From NCBI GenBank assembly GCA_038206355.1, contig JBBRAY010000002.1:116383-180382 (forward strand): a DNA stretch of 64,000 bases, given 5' to 3'. Source of the stretch: JAPLDB01 sp038206355. Its GTDB lineage: Bacteria; Bacteroidota; Bacteroidia; AKYH767-A; 2013-40CM-41-45. The notes beneath the pieces were generated by a model. The model had not been told where the DNA came from and ran no database searches. It was given only the letters and a program-made list of their open reading frames with translations. Below are positions 1 through 8,945 of the stretch, one piece after another (positions within the stretch are counted from its first letter, which is position 1; each line of letters starts with the position of its first letter). Position numbers and translations under genes: made by a program.

Positions 1-295
1 TGGGATCATCAACAGCGCCATCAGGGCCTCCATCAGGACAAACAAGAACAAGATTGTTGGCTTCAGCAAAATCAGTGAGTGTATCGCACCATGAAATTGA
101 ATTCCATGCAGCCGTATTCAAAGGATGCAGTCCAAGCATGAGCCGGTGTGGTACAGCGGTATTGTACCCCGATGGAATATAGAGTGAGTATTTTTTTGCC
201 GTATCAGTCTGGAAAGGAAATGTTCCATCAACACGTACCTGAGCATTACTAAAGAGAAAGGCGAATGTAATAATGCCTGTAAGAATAAGTTTCAT
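1..295 (-). CDS. Secreted alpha/beta hydrolase, poly(3-hydroxybutyrate) depolymerase-like (N-terminal part)
   Basis: The gene runs off the left edge, so only the first 98 codons are seen. It starts at the ATG whose complement lies at 293-295. The first 19 residues form a signal peptide ending in SNAQ. The rest (YSLYIPSGYN, then MLGLHP, then LVLVCPDGG) has the pattern of the first strands of secreted esterases related to PHB depolymerases and LpqC, with HP near the oxyanion region. The catalytic Ser-Asp-His triad would lie outside the window. It follows the barrel gene in the same direction by 89 bases. The family call is an inference from a partial protein; another alpha/beta hydrolase or peptidase family is possible. 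Confidence 0.6.
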   Translation of the reverse strand, partial: MKLILTGIITFAFLFSNAQVRVDGTFPFQTDTAKKYSLYIPSGYNTAVPHRLMLGLHPLNTAAWNSISWCDTLTDFAEANNLVLVCPDGGPDGAVDDP

Positions 296-384
296 TGGAA
301 TAATTTTTACGAATGTAATCCAAATTTTGATTCATCCTTTTCTGATACAGGTAGCAACAGCTCACTTTTCAAAAAAAATAATTT

Positions 385-1305
385 TTATTTCCCGAACCTG
401 TATTGATAGGAGGCCGACAAAACGAGTCCCCTCGTTAAACCATCGGCGCGGACCTTTCGAACAATAAGCGGCGCACCGATAAGCACACCGATTCCTGAAT
501 GTCCGGAAATTAAATACTGAAAATTTCCTGTAATGTTAAGCGTCAGCCCGTCAGAACCATCAAGAGAAATTTCCTTACCAAAAGCATCGGTAATTTTATC
601 TTTCTGAATTCTGTATAGCGTCAGTACGCCTGCTGAAATCTGCACTTTATTCAAATCAAAATTTCGTTCAACCCTGAAGAGCGCGTCATCACTACGCTTC
701 AGGAGGTTGGATTCAAAATATCCATTTCTCTCAACTACGTAATCATCGCTGTGAAGAAATTTATTTTCATTGTTATTGCTCATAACCTTTTGGTATCCCA
801 ACCCTGCATTCCACTTACGGTAACGATAAGAAATTCCCAGCACAAGATCAGTTGTACCCAATCCCGTCTGGTAAGGCATTGGCAATGGAATACTATTGAT
901 AGCTAAATCTGTTTTTCCGGTTGGTAATTTAGCGCCCGCTGTAATCGAAAGAGCAGAATTATTCCCGGAGAACATTTGCCGGCTCAGACTTACTGACAGA
1001 TCCCCTACTCCTCCGGTACTTCCAAGATCTCCGTTTACAATTACATAAGGAATTTTGATTTGTAAAACATTCTTGCGGAGAAAGCCCAGTTCGATTTCTG
1101 GAATTATATGAATGTGTTGTGTACCCCGTTCACCGATTCCAAATGCAAGACTAATTTTTGCACTGTGATGAAAGGAAGAGTCGGCAGCTGAAACCGGCGC
1201 CAGCGTACCGATGGAACAAAATCCGGCATCACTACATCCCTGTGAAAACATTTTGGGAGATGCAAGCGTCAGGACTGCAAAAAATAATAATTGTCTTTTT
1301 TTCAT
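385..1305 (-). CDS. Outer-membrane beta-barrel protein, transporter-like (PF13557-type)
   Basis: A 306-residue exported protein. The open frame extends to 1416, but the extension is not signal-like, whereas the ATG at 1305 opens a clean signal peptide (MKKRQLLFFAVLTLAS, cleavage near FSQG), so that start is preferred. The mature part begins with a short Cys pair (CSDAGFC) and then shows alternating amphipathic strands, a GAKLPTGK motif near the middle, and a final YQYRFGK strand ending in a basic residue, as expected for outer-membrane barrels formerly grouped with the meta-pathway phenol degradation family. Substrate is unknown. The same-direction neighbour downstream is a secreted hydrolase, so the two may be cotranscribed. 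Confidence 0.65.
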   Translation of the reverse strand: MKKRQLLFFAVLTLASPKMFSQGCSDAGFCSIGTLAPVSAADSSFHHSAKISLAFGIGERGTQHIHIIPEIELGFLRKNVLQIKIPYVIVNGDLGSTGGVGDLSVSLSRQMFSGNNSALSITAGAKLPTGKTDLAINSIPLPMPYQTGLGTTDLVLGISYRYRKWNAGLGYQKVMSNNNENKFLHSDDYVVERNGYFESNLLKRSDDALFRVERNFDLNKVQISAGVLTLYRIQKDKITDAFGKEISLDGSDGLTLNITGNFQYLISGHSGIGVLIGAPLIVRKVRADGLTRGLVLSASYQYRFGK

Positions 1306-1489
1306 GTTAGTGGTTTTAAATTGACTCCCCGGTTTATCATCTTGCCGATACCTGAAATCATCAGAAATTGCTTGCATCGCAAGATAGTGGGACTGCAGGT
1401 ATCTCAGTAACAACAAGTTTTAAACCCATTTAGTTTTATCCCTTTTAGAAGTTTATGGTTACCCGCTTTTTCTGATATTCGCGGCGGAG

Positions 1490-1640
1490 TAAGAAGTAAG
1501 AAGTTGGCAGTTGGCAAAGGACATCGGCCATTTTATATTCGTACTTCGTAGATTCGCAATCATTCGTATTTAGTACTTTGTAAATTCGTAAATATTCATA
1601 CTTAGTACTTAGTACTTAGTAAATTAGTATAGATTAGTAA
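1490..1640. repeat. Low-complexity intergenic repeat upstream of valS
   Basis: The non-coding stretch before valS consists of degenerate short repeats. It begins with AAGTAAGAAGTTGGCAGTTGG, then several variants of TTCGTA and TAGTACTT. The end contains three tandem copies of TACTTAG followed by further TTAGTA units. A similar TACGAAT-rich stretch occurs at 52472-52560. No TAnnTTTG promoter element was found in it. Confidence 0.6.
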
Positions 1641-1649
1641 TTAGTACCC

Positions 1650-4304
1650 ATGGAGATAAACAAAACATACGACCCCTCACTCATTGAAGACAAGTGGTAT
1701 AAGTACTGGATGGAACACAAATTTTTCAAAAGTGTTCCTGATGAACGTGAGCCCTATACAATTGTGATCCCGCCACCCAATGTTACGGGTGTGTTGCACA
1801 TGGGACACATGCTCAACAACACGCTCCAGGATGTATTGATCCGCCGTGCGCGCATGCTTGGGAAAAATGCATGCTGGGTACCGGGAACCGACCATGCAAG
1901 TATTGCTACAGAAGCGAAAGTGGTACAGATGCTTCGTGAGCGCGGTATCAAAAAATCTGATCTCTCCAGAGAAGATTTCATGAAGTATGCATGGGAATGG
2001 AAAGAAAAATACGGTGGAATTATTCTCGAGCAGTTGAAGAAACTCGGTGCAAGCTGCGACTGGGACCGAACGTCATTTACCATGGACAAGGGATATTACA
2101 ATGACGTGATCAATGTATTCATCGACCTGTATAACAAAGGATACATCTACCGCGGCAAGCGCATGGTGAACTGGGATCCTGTTGCATTGACTGCAGTGAG
2201 TGATGAAGAAGTAATTTTCAAACAGGTCAACTCCAAACTTGTCTATGTAAAATATATGTTGGAGGAAACTTCCAACCTCAAACCTCAATCTCCAAACTTC
2301 CTCGTCGTTGCAACCGTACGTCCCGAAACCATCATGGGTGACGTTGCTGTGGCTGTGCATCCGGAAGATGAACGCTACAAACACCTGGTCGGAAAAAAAG
2401 TAATTGTTCCATTGGTGAATCGTGCTGTTCCAATCATTACAGATGACGGCATCGATCGTGAATTCGGAACAGGATGTCTGAAGGTTACGCCTGCGCACGA
2501 TATTGTTGACTATGAAATAGGTCTGAAAAATAATTTGCCCATTATCGATACCTTGAATGAAGACGGAACCATTTCTGAATCCGGACAAGTATTCGTGGGC
2601 ATGGATCGTTTTGCTGCGCGTAAAGCGGCACTGAAAAAACTGGAAGAAGACGGACTGATTGAAAAGATGGAAGACTACTCTCATCAGGTAGGACATAGCG
2701 AACGGACCAATGCAGTGATCGAACCGCGGCTGAGTATGCAATGGTTTCTGAAGATGAAAGACATCAGTAAACCGGCGTTGGATGCAGTGATGAATGGTGA
2801 AGTAAATCTCATTCCGAATAAATTCATCAATACCTATAAGCACTGGATGGAGAACGTGCGCGACTGGTGTCTGAGTCGTCAATTATGGTGGGGACAACGC
2901 ATTCCTGCATGGTACTCTCCGAATGGAGAATATGTTGTGGCAAAAACAGAAGATGAAGCAGTTGAAAAATTCAAAAGTCAAAAGGTAGAAGTTAAAAGAG
3001 AAGAAATCAAACAAGATGAAGATGTGTTAGATACGTGGGCATCATCATGGTTGTGGCCGATCAGTGTTTTTGACGGCATGGAAAATCCGGATAATGAAGA
3101 CATCAAATATTATTATCCGACCAACGACCTGATTACTGCTCCGGAGATTTTATTTTTCTGGGTGGCGAGGATGATCATTGCAGGATATGAATACAGAGGC
3201 GAGAAACCGTTTACCAATGTATATCTCACGGGTATTGTGCGCGACAAACTCGGAAGAAAGATGAGCAAGTCGCTGGGCAATTCGCCTGATCCGCTGGAAC
3301 TGATTACAAAATATTCCGCTGACGGAGTGCGCGTGGGAATGCTGCTTTGTTCTCCTGCAGGAAATGATCTGCCATTTGACGAAGGCCATTGTGAGCAGGG
3401 AAGAAATTTTGCGAATAAAATCTGGAATGCATTCCGACTCATCAAAGGCTGGACGATTGACGACAGCGAACCCTCTCAGAAAAACCAGATGGCCATTGAC
3501 TGGTTCTCTGCGAAACTGAGTGCGGAAATAGAAAACATCAACGACCTCTATTCCAAATACAGGATCAGTGAAGCATTGATGGCATCTTATAAACTGATGT
3601 GGGATGATTTCTGTGCCTGGTATCTGGAGATGGTGAAACCGGATTTCGTAGATGGAGCCGCATTGCCGATTGACAACTATACATACAATTCTACCATTGA
3701 ATTTTTTGAAGAGCTGTTGAAGGTATTGCATCCATTCATGCCATTTATCACAGAGGAATTATGGCATCTCATTGGCGAGCGCGAAGAGAAAGAATGCATC
3801 ATGGTTGCCGAGTGGCCGGAAGCAATTACGTCTGATCCCGGAATTTTAAAACGTTTTGAAGCACTGATGGATTCTATTGTACAGATCCGCAACGTGCGGA
3901 ATGAAAGAAATATTTCTCCGAAAGATGCGCTGGAGCTTTACATCAGAATTCCTGAAAATCCTGTTAGCAAATCTTTTGAACCGCTGATGATGAAGATGTG
4001 CAACCTGAGCGCCATACATTACACAGAAGACAAAGTAGAAAATGCCGCCTCTTTCATTTCATCCAACATTGAATTTTTTGTTCCGCTTGCAGGAAAAATA
4101 AATGTAGAAGATGAAAAGGCAAAACTGATGAAGGACATTGACTACAACAAGGGCTTTTTAAAATCCGTGCAATCAAAACTTGCCAATGAACGCTTTGTAT
4201 CCAATGCCAAGCCCGAAGTAGTTGACAGCGAAAGAAAGAAAGAAGCGGATGCGTTGAATAAGATTAAAACGCTGGAAGAACAGCTTGGAATGCTGGAGAA
4301 GTGA
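1650..4304 (+). CDS. valS: Valyl-tRNA synthetase
   Basis: An 884-residue class I aminoacyl-tRNA synthetase that charges tRNA-Val with valine and edits threonine. The sequence shows the HIGH-type motif as HMGHMLNN near residue 50, the CP1 editing domain with VATVRPETIMGD near 225, tryptophan-rich WCLSRQLWWGQRIP near 405, the KMSKS loop as RKMSKSLGNSPDPL near 535, the anticodon-binding helical domain, and a C-terminal coiled coil ending KIKTLEEQLGMLEK. Length is normal for bacterial ValRS. Two linkers are unusual: codons at 2266-2302 and 2970-3003 are made of short simple repeats that resemble the intergenic repeats of this genome. The ATG at 1650 follows the repeat tract directly. This is a cytoplasmic housekeeping gene, and the defence island begins about 200 bases after it. 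Confidence 0.98.
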   Translation: MEINKTYDPSLIEDKWYKYWMEHKFFKSVPDEREPYTIVIPPPNVTGVLHMGHMLNNTLQDVLIRRARMLGKNACWVPGTDHASIATEAKVVQMLRERGIKKSDLSREDFMKYAWEWKEKYGGIILEQLKKLGASCDWDRTSFTMDKGYYNDVINVFIDLYNKGYIYRGKRMVNWDPVALTAVSDEEVIFKQVNSKLVYVKYMLEETSNLKPQSPNFLVVATVRPETIMGDVAVAVHPEDERYKHLVGKKVIVPLVNRAVPIITDDGIDREFGTGCLKVTPAHDIVDYEIGLKNNLPIIDTLNEDGTISESGQVFVGMDRFAARKAALKKLEEDGLIEKMEDYSHQVGHSERTNAVIEPRLSMQWFLKMKDISKPALDAVMNGEVNLIPNKFINTYKHWMENVRDWCLSRQLWWGQRIPAWYSPNGEYVVAKTEDEAVEKFKSQKVEVKREEIKQDEDVLDTWASSWLWPISVFDGMENPDNEDIKYYYPTNDLITAPEILFFWVARMIIAGYEYRGEKPFTNVYLTGIVRDKLGRKMSKSLGNSPDPLELITKYSADGVRVGMLLCSPAGNDLPFDEGHCEQGRNFANKIWNAFRLIKGWTIDDSEPSQKNQMAIDWFSAKLSAEIENINDLYSKYRISEALMASYKLMWDDFCAWYLEMVKPDFVDGAALPIDNYTYNSTIEFFEELLKVLHPFMPFITEELWHLIGEREEKECIMVAEWPEAITSDPGILKRFEALMDSIVQIRNVRNERNISPKDALELYIRIPENPVSKSFEPLMMKMCNLSAIHYTEDKVENAASFISSNIEFFVPLAGKINVEDEKAKLMKDIDYNKGFLKSVQSKLANERFVSNAKPEVVDSERKKEADALNKIKTLEEQLGMLEK

Positions 4305-4477
4305 GGAAGGTTGGTGAGGATGGGGTGAGTTTCAGGATGAAACGCAAAAAGAAAACCGTCATTTGTTCGCGATGGGTATGTTGAGATAACGAAGTTTTAT
4401 AGTGTTGAATTGGGTATATTTAATAGTTGCTTGCAACTCTTGGGGAAACTGCTAACTCCAACTGACTTGCAAGAAAT

Positions 4478-4485
4478 TAACTTTG
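4478..4485 (+). promoter_or_regulatory. Candidate -7 promoter element (TAACTTTG) before the nuclease gene
   Basis: TAACTTTG matches the Bacteroidota consensus TAnnTTTG and ends 23 bases before the ATG at 4509. No clear TTTG -33 element is found 17-23 bases upstream. It supports the start at 4509, because it would lie inside the reading frame if the TTG at 4410 were used. Confidence 0.4.
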
Positions 4486-4508
4486 ACAAAAACAATAAAA
4501 TAAAACCT

Positions 4509-5441
4509 ATGGACTATATCTCAACGACAGCACTTGCAACCGAACTTGACATGAAATCAAGCGACTTGTTTGACAAACTGAAAACGCTTGGTTGGATAGA
4601 AAAGAAAAGTGACAAATGGACTTTGACCGAACTTGGAAAACAGAAAGGTGGACAGACACGAACCAATCCAAAGTTTGGTGAATTCGTTGTGTGGCCTGAA
4701 AATATTTCGTTTGACAACAAACAACAATCTAAAGGCGGGCGAAAACTTTTAAGCTCAACCACAATCGGAGAGCATTTTAATATTTCAAATCAAAGAGTCA
4801 ATTTAATTCTTTCGGAACTTGGATGGATTGAAAAAGGTGTTGCAGGTTGGACATTGACTAAATTGGGAATGGTGTTTAATGGAAAACAATTGGAACACGA
4901 CACATCGGGAAAAAATTATGTTTTGTGGCCAGACGAAATTCTAACTAACAAACATCTTTTAGGAGTGCTTAATGAAACAACACAAGAACAGAAAGTTGAT
5001 TTCAGACAAACAGCAACTATTGAAAAAAATATTCAGCCCACCACTCCACAAACAACAACTTACATTGATTCATTCAGGGCTAAATATCCACCGACACAAA
5101 AAACACTTGACGGACATATTGTAAGGTCAAAATCAGAACAACTAATTGACAACTTTTTATATCATCATGGAATTGTTCATGCCTACGAAAGAAAACTTCC
5201 GACAGAAGAAGATTGCTATTGCGACTTTTATATTCCATCAGGCAACGGAAGACCGCAAGCTGTTTACATTGAGTATTGGGGTTTAGAAAATGACCTGAAA
5301 TATTTGGAAAGGAAAAAGCGAAAATTAGAAATTTATAAAAAGAACGGCTTTGCTTTAATAGAATTAGTTGACGAGGAAATGCAAAACTTGGAAGAGATAC
5401 TGACAAGAAAACTTATTAAGCACAACATAAAAGTTGGATAA
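4509..5441 (+). CDS. Predicted PD-(D/E)xK endonuclease with two N-terminal winged-helix repeats
   Basis: A 310-residue protein at the left edge of the restriction island. Two similar N-terminal units each end in LGWIEK...GWTLTKLG (about residues 1-50 and 80-130), the pattern of small winged-helix domains seen in phage antirepressors. A Gln/Thr-rich linker follows. The C-terminal about 110 residues resemble Vsr/UvrD-associated nuclease domains: VRSKSEQLIDNFL, then CDFYIP, then YIEYWGL, then KKRKLEIYKKNGF. The acidic E, D and E plus the trailing Lys fit a PD-(D/E)xK core. The frame is open from a TTG at 4410, but the first ATG (4509) has a promoter-like element upstream and is preferred. The gene is separated from hsdR by 171 bases with a second promoter. 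A role in DNA cleavage linked to the adjacent type I system is inferred from context only. Confidence 0.65.
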   Translation: MDYISTTALATELDMKSSDLFDKLKTLGWIEKKSDKWTLTELGKQKGGQTRTNPKFGEFVVWPENISFDNKQQSKGGRKLLSSTTIGEHFNISNQRVNLILSELGWIEKGVAGWTLTKLGMVFNGKQLEHDTSGKNYVLWPDEILTNKHLLGVLNETTQEQKVDFRQTATIEKNIQPTTPQTTTYIDSFRAKYPPTQKTLDGHIVRSKSEQLIDNFLYHHGIVHAYERKLPTEEDCYCDFYIPSGNGRPQAVYIEYWGLENDLKYLERKKRKLEIYKKNGFALIELVDEEMQNLEEILTRKLIKHNIKVG

Positions 5442-5586
5442 CTAACAACACGAAATGATTACTGCTTCTACTAAACTTTTTTCAGGACGAGTCATCATTT
5501 TTTTTACCGACACACAAACCCACCGCAGAAAAATAAATGAAAGAGTGTTTCCGCCAATGCTTTAAGAAAACCATACTTTAGAATCC

Positions 5587-5594
5587 TATCTTTG
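5587..5594 (+). promoter_or_regulatory. Candidate -7 promoter element (TATCTTTG) before hsdR
   Basis: TATCTTTG matches TAnnTTTG exactly and ends 18 bases before the hsdR ATG. A weak TTTA at 5561-5564 stands at the approximate -33 position. It would drive hsdR, the KilA-N gene and hsdMS as one transcript. Confidence 0.5.
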
Positions 5595-5612
5595 AAAACT
5601 TTAATAATATAA

Positions 5613-8126
5613 ATGGCAGAGGCAAAAGCACGGATAAAAATCAACAAACTGTTGGAGGAAGCAGGTTGGCAGTTCTTTTCGGAGAACGGCAAACCTGCAA
5701 ACATTGTTTTGGAGAGTAACACTAAAATAGCTCAACAGCAACTTGACGAGTTTGGTGACGACTTTGAAAAGACCTCAAACGGTTTTATTGACTACTTGCT
5801 TTTGGACGACAATGGTTTTCCGCTAATAGTTTTAGAAGCCAAGAAAGAGGAAATAAATCCTCTTTCTGCTAAAGAGCAAGCAAGAAAATATGCAACGGCA
5901 CAAAAGTGCCGTTTCGTAATTCTTAGCAATGGCAACCAACATTACTTGTGGGATTTGCAGAGAGGAAATCCAAATATCATTTCAAAATTTCCGACACCTG
6001 AAACAGTTGGTGCTTACACTTCCTTCAATCCCAATCCTCAAAGTTTGATTAGTGAAACGGTGAAAGAAGATTACATCGTAACTACTCAAAAACCTGACTA
6101 CTCAAAAGACCCAAGATGGATTGATGAAACGCAACGCAAAAATTATTTGGAAGAAAACAAACTTCGTTTGTTGCGATACTATCAAGTAAATGCAGTTGAG
6201 AAAATCCAACAAGAAGTAAAAAACGGCAAAGACCGTTTTCTTTTTGAAATGGCAACAGGCACAGGAAAAACTTTAACGGCAGCAGCCGTTATAAAATTAT
6301 TTTTGAGAACAGGAAACGCAAGACGAGTTTTATTTTTAGTTGACCGCTTAGAGTTGGAAGACCAAGCCGACAAAGCATTTAAAGAATATTTACGCAACGA
6401 CTATCAATGTTGCATCTACAAAGAGAACCGTGACGATTGGAGAAAAAATGAAATTGTTGTTTCAACCGTTCAATCATTTTTATTCAAGAACAAATACAAA
6501 CGGATTTTTGCACCGACAGATTTTGATTTAGTTATTTCAGACGAAGCCCACCGCAGCATTGGAGGAAACAGCAGAGCAGTGTTTGAATATTTCATTGGCT
6601 ACAAGTTAGGATTGACAGCTACACCAAAGGATTATTTAAAAAAGATTGACCCCGAAAAACTAAACGACCAAGACCCAAGAGAATTGGAAAGAAGAATGTT
6701 GCTTGACACCTACACAACCTTCGGTTGTGCAGATGGCAAACCTACTTTCCAATACAGTTTGTTACATGGAGTGAAAGACGGTTTTCTTGTGAATCCGATT
6801 GTGGCTGATGCAAGAACAGAAATCACCACTCAACTTTTATCTGATAAAGGTTACAGTGTTGTAACTACCGATGAAGAAGGGAAAGACACCACTGAAGAAT
6901 TTTTCCAAAGAGATTTTGAAAGAAAGTTTTTCAGCGACAACACAAATAATATTTTCTGCAAAACATTTTTGGAGAATGCACTTCGTGACCCTGTTACTGG
7001 TGAAATTGGAAAGTCAATTTTGTTTTGTGTAAGTCAAAACCATGCAGCAAAAGTCACTCAAATGCTGAATGAGTTTGCCGACAAAATGTTTCCGAACAAA
7101 TATCAATCTGACTTTGCAATTCAAGTTACATCAAGAATTACCGATGCACAACAGTTCACAATCAATTTCACAAACAACAATTTAAGCGGCACAGGAAATT
7201 TTAATCCGCTTTACAAAACAAGCAAGACAAGAGTTTGCGTAACCGTTGGCATGATGACAACTGGTTACGATTGTCCCGACCTGATGAATGTTGGTTTGAT
7301 GCGACCCATTTTTTCACCGACAGATTTTATTCAAATCAAAGGCAGAGGAACACGGAAGCATAATTTTTTAAAAGAACTTTTAGACAAAGAACTTGCACAA
7401 CAAGTTGTGCATCCCGACAAAATGAATTTCAAACTGTTTGACTTCTTTGCAAACTGCGAATATTTTGAAATGGAGTTCAACTATGATGAAATTCTAAAAC
7501 TCCCACCGAAAGGCGAAGGCAACGGCGGCGGTGAACCACCACAACCTTATCAAACTTACGACAGCACAAACCCCGACCCACTGAAAACAATGCAGGTGAG
7601 AGAAGTTGGAGTTGAAGGAATGAAGATTGACAGAATGTATTTTGACCGCTTTGAAGAAAAAATAAAAGAAGATGTTGCAGTGCAAAAGATGATTGAGAAA
7701 AGAGATTTGGAAGCAATTGAAAAATACATTCTGCAAAACATTTTTGAGAAGCCCGAAGATTTCTATAGCCTCACTAAATTACAAACAGCAGCAAAGGTTG
7801 ACAGAAAATTAACACTTCGTGAAATCATTGAAAAGATGTTTGGCTTTATTCCATACTTCAAAAGCAAAGACGAATTGTTGGAAGATGAGTTTGAAAAATT
7901 TGACAGCCGTTATTTACCAGACGAACAAATTTTTTCCTTCGCAAAAAATTATTTCAAGAGTTACATCACCGACAAAGAATTTAGAGAGATAATTGAAAAC
8001 AAAAATTTCGCTTTGCTCAATACCAATCCAAACGGTGATGTGTATCGCAAGCTCACACCCGAAATGCGAACCCTTATTCCCCAATACATAAAGGAGAATA
8101 TTTCAGTCAATAATTACACGGCTTAA
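5613..8126 (+). CDS. hsdR: Type I restriction endonuclease subunit R (EcoEI/COG4096-like)
   Basis: The motor and nuclease subunit of a type I restriction system: it translocates unmethylated DNA using ATP and cuts at a distance, in complex with HsdM and HsdS. The 837 residues show an N-terminal nuclease domain with D60 and an ExK pair at E75/K77 (VLEAKKE), a Walker A motif MATGTGKT near 215, ISDEAHRS as motif II near 310, LTATP as motif III, and helicase motif VI as QIKGRGTRKHN near 575. The C-terminal third is helical, as in proteins that dock HsdM. Length fits the EcoEI-like subgroup. It is followed after 3 bases by the KilA-N gene. Base composition is more A-rich than in valS, consistent with acquisition. 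No truncation is visible. Confidence 0.95.
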   Translation: MAEAKARIKINKLLEEAGWQFFSENGKPANIVLESNTKIAQQQLDEFGDDFEKTSNGFIDYLLLDDNGFPLIVLEAKKEEINPLSAKEQARKYATAQKCRFVILSNGNQHYLWDLQRGNPNIISKFPTPETVGAYTSFNPNPQSLISETVKEDYIVTTQKPDYSKDPRWIDETQRKNYLEENKLRLLRYYQVNAVEKIQQEVKNGKDRFLFEMATGTGKTLTAAAVIKLFLRTGNARRVLFLVDRLELEDQADKAFKEYLRNDYQCCIYKENRDDWRKNEIVVSTVQSFLFKNKYKRIFAPTDFDLVISDEAHRSIGGNSRAVFEYFIGYKLGLTATPKDYLKKIDPEKLNDQDPRELERRMLLDTYTTFGCADGKPTFQYSLLHGVKDGFLVNPIVADARTEITTQLLSDKGYSVVTTDEEGKDTTEEFFQRDFERKFFSDNTNNIFCKTFLENALRDPVTGEIGKSILFCVSQNHAAKVTQMLNEFADKMFPNKYQSDFAIQVTSRITDAQQFTINFTNNNLSGTGNFNPLYKTSKTRVCVTVGMMTTGYDCPDLMNVGLMRPIFSPTDFIQIKGRGTRKHNFLKELLDKELAQQVVHPDKMNFKLFDFFANCEYFEMEFNYDEILKLPPKGEGNGGGEPPQPYQTYDSTNPDPLKTMQVREVGVEGMKIDRMYFDRFEEKIKEDVAVQKMIEKRDLEAIEKYILQNIFEKPEDFYSLTKLQTAAKVDRKLTLREIIEKMFGFIPYFKSKDELLEDEFEKFDSRYLPDEQIFSFAKNYFKSYITDKEFREIIENKNFALLNTNPNGDVYRKLTPEMRTLIPQYIKENISVNNYTA

Positions 8127-8129
8127 CCT

Positions 8130-8945
8130 ATGGCAAAAAGTAAAACCATCAATGTAAAAGGAACTGAAATCACCATCTTAAAAGATGGGAAACAAACTTT
8201 CATTTCGCTTACTGATATGATAAAGGCAAAGGACGGAGATTTTTTCATTTCCGATTGGTTGCGTAACCGCAACACAGTTGAATTTCTTGGTATTTGGGAA
8301 AGCGTTTACAACCCTAATTTTAATTATGGCGAATTCGCCATAATTAAAAGTCAGGCAGGTTTGAACAACTATAAGATTAGCGTAAAGGAATGGCAGGAAA
8401 AAACCAACTCAATTGGTTTAAAAGCCACAGCAGGAAGATACGGAGGAACTTATGCTCACCCTGATATTGCCTTTGAATTTGGAATGTGGGTGAGTGCTGA
8501 ATTTAAGATTTACTTAATCAAAGAATTTCAACGCCTCAAAGAAGATGAAAACGACCGTTTAAAATTAGATTGGAATTTGCAACGCACTTTAGCGAAAGTG
8601 AATTACCAGATTCATACAGATGCCATCAAAGAAAAATTAATTCCACCTGCACTTTCCAAAGACAAAATAAACTTTGTGTATGCCGATGAAGCCGATTTAC
8701 TAAATGTGGCTTTGTTTGGAATTACCGCCAAACAATGGAGAGATACAAACCCAAAAGCAGAAGGGAATATTCGTGATGCGGCAACGCTTGAACAATTAGT
8801 TGTGCTTTCAAACATGGAAAGTATCAATGCAGTTTTAATACATCAAGGATTGAAACAACATGAACGCTTGCAGCAATTGAATAAAGTTGCCATTACGCAA
8901 ATGAAATTGCTTTTAGCACACACCACTATTAAGAAACTGAAGTAA
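8130..8945 (+). CDS. KilA-N domain protein embedded in the type I restriction operon
   Basis: A 271-residue protein. Its N-terminal half is a KilA-N DNA-binding module: TFISLTDMIKAKDGDFFISDWLRNRNTVEFLGIWE near residues 24-58 and, later, the motif YGGTYAHPDIAFEFGMWVS (about 110-130). The C-terminal half is helical, with a region FVYADEADLLNVALFGITAKQWR that resembles the C-terminal part of phage antirepressor-type KilA-N proteins. It begins 3 bases after hsdR, and its TAA overlaps the ATG of hsdMS (TAATG), so translation is probably coupled. KilA-N genes are recurrently seen inside Bacteroidota type I loci; whether they regulate the operon or modify restriction is unknown. Confidence 0.85.
   Translation: MAKSKTINVKGTEITILKDGKQTFISLTDMIKAKDGDFFISDWLRNRNTVEFLGIWESVYNPNFNYGEFAIIKSQAGLNNYKISVKEWQEKTNSIGLKATAGRYGGTYAHPDIAFEFGMWVSAEFKIYLIKEFQRLKEDENDRLKLDWNLQRTLAKVNYQIHTDAIKEKLIPPALSKDKINFVYADEADLLNVALFGITAKQWRDTNPKAEGNIRDAATLEQLVVLSNMESINAVLIHQGLKQHERLQQLNKVAITQMKLLLAHTTIKKLK

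Noticed and set aside
273..467. 64-codon plus-strand frame across the two minus-strand genes at the left edge
   Set aside because: It overlaps the signal peptide of the hydrolase and the end of the barrel gene; the protein is basic and featureless.
2073..2882. 269-codon open frame on the minus strand inside valS
   Set aside because: It is fully antisense to valS, has a low-complexity Phe/His/Ile-rich composition and no domain; it is a shadow of valS codon usage.
4410..4508. TTG start that would extend the nuclease by 33 residues
   Set aside because: A TAnnTTTG promoter element lies inside the extension and the added residues show no domain; the ATG at 4509 is simpler.
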